64,000 bases of DNA, taken from positions 186,001 through 250,000 of the forward strand of contig CM082590.2 in the NCBI GenBank assembly GCA_040954595.2, given 5' to 3'. The first letter of the stretch is position 1, and every line of letters begins with the position of its first letter. Of this stretch, positions 47,842 through 59,070 are shown in pieces. Below the pieces are notes generated by a model that was not told where the DNA came from, searched no databases, and saw only the letters and a list, made by a program, of their open reading frames with translations. Both the position numbers and the translations under genes were made by a program. Source of the stretch: Balanoglossus misakiensis (Eukaryota > Hemichordata).

Positions 47842-50800
47842 CTCCCAAATAAACAACTATACAAACACACGTTAATCCGAATCCCCGGTCTTTCTGTCTT
47901 TACTTTAATACAAGAGTATTTGATATTTTGATATCAACAGATACCAACCACCACAGCTGGCGATTTCCAACCTGTACTGGAAGGGCTGGTTGCTTTTACT
48001 TGTTGTTTCAGCATTTAACCCGGCAAACATTGGTAAGTTTCAACTATGGACTCACATTCAATCAAATTCAATGTTCATTGCTAAGACATCATTCTGTAGA
48101 TAGTGTCACATCTTGTTTTCAAAATCACAGAAATGATTTGATTTCTCTCTTTCAGGCCACAAAGCATGGGAGGAGTATCCTATGTTGAAGTGTATGATGG
48201 AAATGTGTATGACAAAGTGAGTGCCTTATTATGTATATGGAACTTTGAGGGTGTCAGGGATTGTACTCAAAGAACTTGACTTAGAATTCAGTATAAATAC
48301 ATGTAGACGTGTCCCTGTCTGTATACAGACAAGACTTCACTTGTCATATCATTTGCATTTATCCCTTTATTGATTTAGCTTGCCAAAATGGAGAAACAAG
48401 ATATCTTGGAGTTTGAAAGTCATTTGGCAGCAGCCTCCACTCATATGCATATTGATGAGAGCACTAGTTTGTTGCTGGCTCAGTTAACAGGAATGGATCC
48501 ACAGTAAGTTTGACTTTTTATTCAGTCAACATGCGCCCAGATAAACGATTTCACGTCTAGAAATTGGAACCTAGCACATCATAAGACCTAATTCTGTATT
48601 CTGTGGATTTTTGGACTACAGCTGGAAATTCTTGAGCGATCGCAATCTGAACATACTGAAAAGCGTACAATCCGTTGGCTATACAATTTTAACGCTGTAC
48701 TGCAGTAGTGGGCCGATGATGTGATTTTAATCTACGAGTTTCAAGTCTTGTGAAATAATGTGGCCTCACATATCTATAACCCAACAAAATTGCATCTGAT
48801 TTTGATATTACATGACGCTCTGTTGAGATAGTCCACTGATTCAGCACATTCTCAAAAATAGTTCTGGGCACACAGTGAAAATCTGTTTCTGTATTTTCAC
48901 CAGTGAAAATACAAGCTCATATCTTCACCGTTAGAACAATAGCACAGTGGCAAATGCAGGCGTTGCATGTATGATAAATTGACAGTCTTAGGACCATCAA
49001 AAGAGCATTTATGCACAGGGACTGTTTTGAAAGCAATGGTTCAAACAGACTTTAAAAATAAGTACCAACACATGAACACAGCTGGAATATACTGGGTTTT
49101 CAAACCCCCATTGTGGCAACCGGAATGTCTGATACCTGTCCTTGATTTCTTCCTCACAGTGGTGTTGCAAGAAGACTGCCCTCACAGGTCATGGAACAGT
49201 TGAAGAATCTCAACCAAACCTTGAAGATCGGTCATTTGCTGTGCAGAAGCTGAGGACCAGACTTCCTCCTGGATGTCATCCAACGTCAGGTAAAAATGTC
49301 AGCTTACAGCTGTTGAAAGCCAAAGACTCAAATTGAGCATTGTGGCTTTTTAGGTCCCATTGGGACCTTATAGGATTGGTTGCATCTGTATCTATCTATG
49401 TATGGATGTATGTCTGTCCGTCCGTCCACATCAAAAACGTGAAAACCACTGTGCATATTACCTCAATATTTTTATTTTGAGTCCACTGACCAATATTCAA
49501 ATGTTGACAGAAATATTTTCCGATTACCAACTTCCTGAGATAGAAAATCACTCAAGTTTACAGACGTACATAATAAACGATATGCAGCCTTTAAATCCTA
49601 TCATTCGGTATTTTGAGAAATTACAAAATAAAAGTTGATCCAACAATTTTAGAATGGGTGCAATATCGTGTGTACAAACATTACGTCCAATCCAAATGTT
49701 CAGCAAATTTTGCATTTGACACATTCAAAATAGTGGACTGCCTTTGCTTCCTTCCATATTTTATGCACAGCGTATAATCAGACTTTAGTTTTGTCCTGTC
49801 TTTTCACCCATTATTTGTTCTCTTTTCCTGATCTCCGACAGAGACTATGGTTGCCACCATCTTGTCCGTTGTTAGGACAGCATACTGCCTTATGGCACTG
49901 ACTATATACAATTATTGTAACCATAGTCTCTGGTTTGGCACATGGTAAATTTTATCAAAATTATTGCTGCGGGCCCTACATTTCCTTTGCAAAAGAATTA
50001 AAACTGCATTGTATAGCAAACGAAAATTCTGTAACTTCCCAAATCCTGATCTCAGGGTTTCAACATTTCTTGGAATTTCTTGAGTTTGTAAAATTTGCTG
50101 GAAAGTACTTGATTGTCCTACAAAATTGAAATTTGTCCTACAAAATTGAAATTTATCCTACAAAATTGATTTACCACCTGTGCTGTCTTAAAATGTCACT
50201 TGTCATAGAAAGCTTTATCAATTACTTCTGGAGAACAGCATTGCTGATTTTAAAAACTTGAAAACTGGTGAGAAAATTCTTGTAAACTTCTGGAATTTTA
50301 TGTTTGTGAACTACTGGTATGTAACTACAATAACAGGTTTCTTTCCTTGGGATCAGCTCACTCCATAACAATATGTTTTTGTTTTGTTTTTTTACATCAG
50401 AAACTGAAGTCTTACAGACTTTCCATGAACAGGTTTCTGTCATTCAAAGAGTTTCTGTTTGGTGGCTGCACACCATAGTACCAAGAATGTTTAAAGTCAA
50501 CACCAGCGACTACGTACGCAGGTAACAATTCAAGTTTGAGTTCAAAGCACTTGGAAAACATGGTTTGGTTGTACGTTGGTGAAGTTTCAAAGGCCGAGGA
50601 TTGTCTTATGCACATGTGCCTAATTTCGTGTATACAAACATTGCATCCAATCCATATGTTCTTCAAATTTTGCATTCAAAATGTGGACTGCCTTCGCTTC
50701 CTTCCATAATTCATGCACACCGTACAAGTAGACTTAAGTTTTGTCCCTTCTTTTCACCCAATTTGCTGTCTTTTCCCGATCTCTGACATAGAATATGTCG

Positions 50801-51292
50801 CCGCCATCTTGTCTGTTGTTAGGACAGCACACTGCCTTGTGGCATTGACTGTGTACATTTTTTGTAATCAGAGTCTCTGGTTCGGCACATGTGCATTAGA
50901 TGATTGTCGCCCTTTAAACCCCGGTGAGGGGTATAAAAGACCCCCCAAATCAGTGGCGAACCTTAATGCCATTTGACTGACAACAGACAACACCAACGAT
51001 CTTGGCTCTATGAAAATCGGCCCAAACAGGTCCAAGCATAAAGAATTACACCACACAACGACAGAAGTTGGCTTTATAAACACACACAGCATAAAGTTAT
51101 CGACAAAAAATACACGAGCTTTTGAAACAACGATGATTTTGGGAGAAATCTGGTTTCAGTGCTTTTCAGAAGCGTCCCTGGGAAACAATAACCACGCCAT
51201 TCAAACAGCTGTCAATCGCATAGAGGTGTAAAGTGTTCAATTATTTTCTATGTACATGAGATCAATTACACAGTCATTATGCACGACGACCA
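47842..51292 (+). pseudogene. INTS1: Array unit U13: INTS1 exon cluster copy
   Basis: Exons A 47957-48032, B 48156-48216, C 48379-48503, D 49160-49289 (TGA at 49251-49253), Y 50209-50267, Z 50401-50521. Exon B has a silent CCG to CCT change near 48181. Exon Z has T to R in HTIVPTMF (AGA near 50484), shared with U15 but not U14. The GAGTCCACTG intron variant is shared with U5, eight units away. Confidence 0.9.
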
Positions 51293-54200
51293 CTCCCAAA
51301 TAAACAACTATACAAACACACGTTAATCCGAATCCCCGGTCTTTCTGTCTTTACTTTAATACAAGAGTATTTGATATTTTGATATCAACAGATACCAACC
51401 ACCACAGCTGGCGATTTCCAACCTGTACTGGAAGGGCTGGTTGCTTTTACTTGTTGTTTCAGCATTTAACCCGGCAAACATTGGTAAGTTTCAACTATGG
51501 ACTCACATTCAATCAAATTCAATGTTCATTGCTAAGACATCATTCTGTAGATAGTGTCACATCTTGTTTTCAAAATCACAGAAATGATTTGATTTCTCTC
51601 TTTCAGGCCACAAAGCATGGGAGGAGTATCCGATGTTGAAGTGTATGATGGAAATGTGTATGACAAAGTGAGTGCCTTATTATGTATATGGAACTTTGAG
51701 GGTGTCAGGGATTGTACTCAAAGAACTTGACTTAGAATTCAGTATAAATACATGTAGACGTGTCCCTGTCTGTATACAGACAAGACTTCACTTGTCATAT
51801 CATTTGCATTTATCCCTTTATTGATTTAGCTTGCCAAAATGGAGAAACAAGATATCTTGGAGTTTGAAAGTCATTTGGCAGCAGCCTCCACTCATATGCA
51901 TATTGATGAGAGCACTAGTTTGTTGCTGGCTCAGTTAACAGGAATGGATCCACAGTAAGTTTGACTTTTTATTCAGTCAACATGCGCCCAGATAAACGAT
52001 TTCACGTCTAGAAATTGGAACCTAGCACATCATAAGACCTAATTCTGTATTCTGTGGATTTTTGGACTACAGCTGGAAATTCTTGAGCGATCGCAATCTG
52101 AACATACTGAAAAGCGTACAATCCGTTGGCTATACAATTTTAACGCTGTACTGCAGTAGTGGGCCGATGATGTGATTTTAATCTACGAGTTTCAAGTCTT
52201 GTGAAATAATGTGGCCTCACATATCTATAACCCAACAAAATTGCATCTGATTTTGATATTACATGACGCTCTGTTGAGATAGTCCACTGATTCAGCACAT
52301 TCTCAAAAATAGTTCTGGGCACACAGTGAAAATCTGTTTCTGTATTTTCACCAGTGAAAATACAAGCTCATATCTTCACCGTTAGAACAATAGCACAGTG
52401 GCAAATGCAGGCGTTGCATGTATGATAAATTGACAGTCTTAGGACCATCAAAAGAGCATTTATGCACAGGGACTGTTTTGAAAGCAATGGTTCAAACAGA
52501 CTTTAAAAATAAGTACCAACACATGAACACAGCTGGAATATACTGGGTTTTCAAACCCCCATTGTGGCAACCGGAATGTCTGATACCTGTCCTTGATTTC
52601 TTCCTCACAGTGGTGTTGCAAGAAGACTGCCCTCACAGGTCATGGAACAGTTGAAGAATCTCAACCAAACCTTGAAGATCGGTCATTTGCTGTGCAGAAG
52701 CTGAGGACCAGACTTCCTCCTGGATGTCATCCAACGTCAGGTAAAAATGTCAGCTTACAGCTGTTGAAAGCCAAAGACTCAAATTGAGCATTGTGGCTTT
52801 TTAGGTCCCATTGGGACCTTATAGGATTGGTTGCATCTGTATCTATCTATGTATGGATGTATGTCTGTCCGTCCGTCCACATCAAAAACGTGAAAACCAC
52901 TGTGCATATCACCTCAATATTTTTATTTTGAGTCAACTGACCAATATTCAAATGTTGACAGAAATATTTTCCGATTACCAACTTCCTGAGATAGAAAATC
53001 ACTCAAGTTTACAGACGTACATAATAAACGATATGCAGCCTTTAAATCCTATCATTCGGTATTTTGAGAAATTACAAAATAAAAGTTGATCCAACAATTT
53101 TAGAATGGGTGCAATATCGTGTGTACAAACATTACGTCCAATCCAAATGTTCAGCAAATTTTGCATTTGACACATTCAAAATAGTGGACTGCCTTTGCTT
53201 CCTTCCATATTTTATGCACAGCGTATAATCAGACTTTAGTTTTGTCCTGTCTTTTCACCCATTATTTGTTCTCTTTTCCTGATCTCCGACAGAGACTATG
53301 GTTGCCACCATCTTGTCCGTTGTTAGGACAGCATACTGCCTTATGGCACTGACTATATACAATTATTGTAACCATAGTCTCTGGTTTGGCACATGGTAAA
53401 TTTTATCAAAATTATTGCTGCGGGCCCTACATTTCCTTTGCAAAAGAATTAAAACTGCATTGTATAGCAAACGAAAATTCTGTAACTTCCCAAATCCTGA
53501 TCTCAGGGTTTCAACATTTCTTGGAATTTCTTGAGTTTGTAAAATTTGCTGGAAAGTACTTGATTGTCCTACAAAATTGAAATTTGTCCTACAAAATTGA
53601 AATTTATCCTACAAAATTGATTTACCACCTGTGCTGTCTTAAAATGTCACTTGTCATAGAAAGCTTTATCAATTACTTCTGGAGAACAGCATTGCTGATT
53701 TTAAAAACTTGAAAACTGGTGAGAAAATTCTTGTAAACTTCTGGAATTTTATGTTTGTGAACTACTGGTATGTAACTACAATAACAGGTTTCTTTCCTTG
53801 GGATCAGCTCACTCCATAACAATATGTTTTTGTTTTGTTTTTTTACATCAGAAACTGAAGTCTTACAGACTTTCCATGAACAGGTTTCTGTCATTCAAAG
53901 AGTTTCTGTTTGGTGGCTGCACACCATAGTACCAACAATGTTTAAAGTCAACACCAGCGACTACGTACGCAGGTAACAATTCAAGTTTGAGTTCAAAGCA
54001 CTTGGAAAACATGGTTTGGTTGTACGTTGGTGAAGTTTCAAAGGCCGAGGATTGTCTTATGCACATGTGCCTAATTTCGTGTATACAAACATTGCATCCA
54101 ATCCATATGTTCTTCAAATTTTGCATTCAAAATGTGGACTGCCTTCGCTTCCTTCCATAATTCATGCACACCGTACAAGTAGACTTAAGTTTTGTCCCTT

Positions 54201-55619
54201 CTTTTCACCCAATTTGCTGTCTTTTCCCGATCTCTGACATAGAATATGTCGCCGCCATCTTGTCTGTTGTTAGGACAGCACACTGCCTTGTGGCATTGAC
54301 TGTGTACATTTTTTGTAATCAGAGTCTCTGGTTCGGCACATGTGCATTAGATGATTGTCGCCCTTTAAACCCCGGTGAGGGGTATAAAAGACCCCCCAAA
54401 TCAGTGGCGAACCTTAATGCCATTTGACTGACAACAGACAACACCAACGATCTTGGCTCTATGAAAATCGGCCCAAACAGGTCCAAGCATAAAGAATTAC
54501 ACCACACAACGACAGAAGTTGGCTTTATAAACACACACAGCATAAAGTTATCGACGAAAAATACACGAGCTTTTGAAACAACGATGATTTTGGGAGAAAT
54601 CTGGTTTCAGTGCTTTTCAGAAGCGTCCCTGGGAAACAATAACCACGCCATTCAAACAGCTGTCAATCGCATAGAGGTGTAAAGTGTTCAATTATTTTCT
54701 ATGTACAGTGAAACCTGGCAAAACCGACCTCACCTCGGACCACACATTCTGGTCGGTTTTCACAGTGGGTCGGTTTACTCAGAGTGGGCGTGGCTTCCTC
54801 CTCCCCATGAACCCTTTGACCCCGATCTCATACACACAGTGCACAGCAGACACACGCACGATATGTACACGTTGTACATTCATGTATATTTCAAATAAAA
54901 GGTAATTAAAAAACTTCTGTACAGTGTAATTTCTGAAAATTGTTGAAAATAAAAAAGTAAATTCAAGTTCGTTCGCGTGCTGAGTGGGTAAACAGGAAGA
55001 CGTACACGGTATTGTTACGATCGCATCAGCAGAATGTCGGGCAATTGATTTCCTGGAAACTACTGATAAGTTGTCGTAAACATCATCCAGTCTATTTTTT
55101 CTTCATAAAATTGTCGAGAGATGATTGTTTTAGGAAACATCGCTTCTGCAGTACTGTTTGATGCCGCCCTTGTCAACACTGCGTGGCCGCACTGTTGGTT
55201 GTACACTGTATTGTTTACAAAAAGAGATTCACACCTCGCCACCGGGAAGGCTTATCAGTAAATTGCTAACGAAGTGTTGACAAACCGTCGCTTTGACTAT
55301 TGTTGGGAAGACAGGAAAACCAAAATTAGCACATCGTTGCGGTAATTTTTGATCAAAGACATGATTTCAACCTTTACAATAAAGTGATCGGTCGGTCTAT
55401 TCAGGTTGAATTTGAGGGGTGGGACCGACCAACACGGTCGGTGTTCGAAGTAGACAGTGGTCGGTATTCAGAGTGACTTTTACCATTGGCGTCAATGGGA
55501 AATTTTCGGGACTAAACAGATCGGTCGATTTTCACAGGAAGTCGGTTTACCCAGGGGTCGGTTTTGCCAGGTTTCACTGTACATGAGATCAATTACACAG
55601 TCATTATGCACGACGACCA
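51293..55619 (+). pseudogene. INTS1: Array unit U14: INTS1 exon cluster copy with a MITE
   Basis: Exons A 51408-51483, B 51607-51667, C 51830-51954, D 52611-52740 (TGA at 52702-52704), Y 53660-53718, Z 53852-53972; no exonic change noticed. An 874-bp MITE (54706-55579) lies just after the small cassette ORF and before its AATAAA. Confidence 0.9.
54706..55579. mobile_element. CAGTG-type MITE (mariner/pogo-like), TA target duplication
   Basis: 874 bp flanked by TA (54704-54705 and 55580-55581). The termini are a perfect 24-bp inverted repeat starting CAGTGAAACCTGGCAAAAC (54706-54729 and 55556-55579). The subterminal 120 bp or so on each side are dense in GGTCGGT/ACCGACC heptamers in both orientations, likely transposase contact sites. 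The interior (about 54840-55370) is AT-rich and has no transposase. CAGT ends with TA duplication are typical of Tc1/mariner/pogo-derived MITEs. Confidence 0.88.
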
Positions 55620-58600
55620 CTCCCAAATAAACAACTATACAAACACACGTTAATCCGAATCCCCGGTCTTTCTGTCTTTACTTTAATACAAGAGTATTTG
55701 ATATTTTGATATCAACAGATACCAACCACCACAGCTGGCGATTTCCAACCTGTACTGGAAGGGCTGGTTGCTTTTACTTGTTGTTTCAGCATTAAACCCG
55801 GCAAACATTGGTAAGTTTCAACTATGGACTCACATTCAATCAAATTCAATGTTCATTGCTAAGACATCATTCTGTAGATAGTGTCACATCTTGTTTTCAA
55901 AATCACAGAAATGATTTGATTTCTCTCTTTCAGGCCACAAAGCATGGGAGGAGTATCCGATGTTGAAGTGTATGATGGAAATGTGTATGACAAAGTGAGT
56001 GCCTTATTATGTATATGGAACTTTGAGGGTGTCAGGGATTGTACTCAAAGAACTTGACTTAGAATTCAGTATAAATACATGTAGACGTGTCCCTGTCTGT
56101 ATACAGACAAGACTTCACTTGTCATATCATTTGCATTTATCCCTTTATTGATTTAGCTTGCCAAAATGGAGAAACAAGATATCTTGGAGTTTGAAAGTCA
56201 TTTGGCAGCAGCCTCCACTCATATGCATATTGATGAGAGCACTAGTTTGTTGCTGGCTCAGTTAACAGGAATGGATCCACAGTAAGTTTGACTTTTAATT
56301 CAGTCAACATGCGCCCAGATAAACGATTTCACGTCTAGAAATTGGAACCTAGCACATCATAAGACCTAATTCTGTATTCTGTGGATTTTTGGACTACAGC
56401 TGGAAATTCTTGAGCGATCGCAATCTGAACATACTGAAAAGCGTACAATCCGTTGGCTATACAATTTTAACGCTGTACTGCAGTAGTGGGCCGATGATGT
56501 GATTTTAATCTACGAGTTTCAAGTCTTGTGAAATAATGTGGCCTCACATATCTATAACCCAACAAAATTGCATCTGATTTTGATATTACATGACGCTCTG
56601 TTGAGATAGTCCACTGATTCAGCACATTCTCAAAAATAGTTCTGGGCACACAGTGAAAATCTGTTTCTGTATTTTCACCAGTGAAAATACAAGCTCATAT
56701 CTTCACCGTTAGAACAATAGCACAGTGGCAAATGCAGGCGTTGCATGTATGATAAATTGACAGTCTTAGGACCATCAAAAGAGCATTTATGCACAGGGAC
56801 TGTTTTGAAAGCAATGGTTCAAACAGACTTTAAAAATAAGTACCAACACATGAACACAGCTGGAATATACTGGGTTTTCAAACCCCCATTGTGGCAACCG
56901 GAATGTCTGATACCTGTCCTTGATTTCTTCCTCACAGTGGTGTTGCAAGAAGACTGCCCTCACAGGTCATGGAACAGTTGAAGAATCTCAACCAAACCTT
57001 GCAGATCGGTCATTTGCTGTGCAGAAGCTGAGGACCAGACTTCCTCCTGGATGTCATCCAACGTCAGGTAAAAATGTCAGCTTACAGCTGTTGAAAGCCA
57101 AAGACTCAAATTGAGCATTGTGGCTTTTTAGGTCCCATTGGGACCTTATAGGATTGGTTGCATCTGTATCTATCTATGTATGGATGTATGTCTGTCCGTC
57201 CGTCCACATCAAAAACGTGAAAACCACTGTGCATATCACCTCAATATTTTTATTTTGAGTCAACTGACCAATATTCAAATGTTGACAGAAATATTTTCCG
57301 ATTACCAACTTCCTGAGATAGAAAATCACTCAAGTTTACAGACGTACATAATAAACGATATGCAGCCTTTAAATCCTATCATTCGGTATTTTGAGAAATT
57401 ACAAAATAAAAGTTGATCCAACAATTTTAGAATGGGTGCAATATCGTGTGTACAAACATTACGTCCAATCCAAATGTTCAGCAAATTTTGCATTTGACAC
57501 ATTCAAAATAGTGGACTGCCTTTGCTTCCTTCCATATTTTATGCACAGCGTATAATCAGACTTTAGTTTTGTCCTGTCTTTTCACCCATTATTTGTTCTC
57601 TTTTCCTGATCTCCGACAGAGACTATGGTTGCCACCATCTTGTCCGTTGTTAGGACAGCATACTGCCTTATGGCACTGACTATATACAATTATTGTAACC
57701 ATAGTCTCTGGTTTGGCACATGGTAAATTTTATCAAAATTATTGCTGCGGGCCCTACATTTCCTTTGCAAAAGAATTAAAACTGCATTGTATAGCAAACG
57801 AAAATTCTGTAACTTCCCAAATCCTGATCTCAGGGTTTCAACATTTCTTGGAATTTCTTGAGTTTGTAAAATTTGCTGGAAAGTACTTGATTGTCCTACA
57901 AAATTGAAATTTGTCCTACAAAATTGAAATTTATCCTACAAAATTGATTTACCACCTGTGCTGTCTTAAAATGTCACTTGTCATAGAAAGCTTTATCAAT
58001 TACTTCTGGAGAACAGCTTTGCTGATTTTAAAAACTTGAAAACTGGTGAGAAAATTCTTGTAAACTTCTGGAATTTTATGTTTGTGAACTACTGGTATGT
58101 AACTACAATAACAGGTTTCTTTCCTTGGGATCAGCTCACTCCATAACAATATGTTTTTGTTTTGTTTTTTTACATCAGAAACTGAAGTCTTACAGACTTT
58201 CCATGAACAGGTTTCTGTCATTCAAAGAGTTTCTGTTTGGTGGCTGCACACCATAGTACCAAGAATGTTTAAAGTCAACACCAGCGACTACGTACGCAGG
58301 TAACAATTCAAGTTTGAGTTCAAAGCACTTGGAAAACATGGTTTGGTTGTACGTTGGTGAAGTTTCAAAGGCCGAGGATTGTCTTATGCACATGTGCCTA
58401 ATTTCGTGTATACAAACATTGCATCCAATCCATATGTTCTTCAAATTTTGCATTCAAAATGTGGACTGCCTTCGCTTCCTTCCATAATTCATGCACACCG
58501 TACAAGTAGACTTAAGTTTTGTCCCTTCTTTTCACCCAATTTGCTGTCTTTTCCCGATCTCTGACATAGAATATGTCGCCGCCATCTTGTCTGTTGTTAG

Positions 58601-59070
58601 GACAGCACACTGCCTTGTGGCATTGACTGTGTACATTTTTTGTAATCAGAGTCTCTGGTTCGGCACATGTGCATTAGATGATTGTCGCCCTTTAAACCCC
58701 GGTGAGGGGTATAAAAGACCCCCCAAATCAGTGGCGAACCTTAATGCCATTTGACTGACAACAGACAACACCAACGATCTTGGCTCTATGAAAATCGGCC
58801 CAAACAGGTCCAAGCATAAAGAATTACACCACACAACGACAGAAGTTGGCTTTATAAACACACACAGCATAAAGTTATCGACGAAAAATACACGAGCTTT
58901 TGAAACAACGATGATTTTGGGAGAAATCTGGTTTCAGTGCTTTTCAGAAGCGTCCCTGGGAAACAATAACCACGCCATTCAAACAGCTGTCAATCGCATA
59001 GAGGTGTAAAGTGTTCAATTATTTTCTATGTACATGAGATCAATTACACAGTCATTATGCACGACGACCA
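55620..59070 (+). pseudogene. INTS1: Array unit U15: INTS1 exon cluster copy with most exonic changes
   Basis: Exons A 55735-55810, B 55934-55994, C 56157-56281, D 56938-57067 (TGA at 57029-57031), Y 57987-58045, Z 58179-58299. Replacement changes: F to L in exon A (TTA, shared with U16), K to Q in exon D (CAG near 57002), I to F in exon Y (TTT near 58018), and T to R in exon Z (shared with U13). Four replacements and no silent change noticed in one unit fit loss of coding constraint. Confidence 0.9.
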
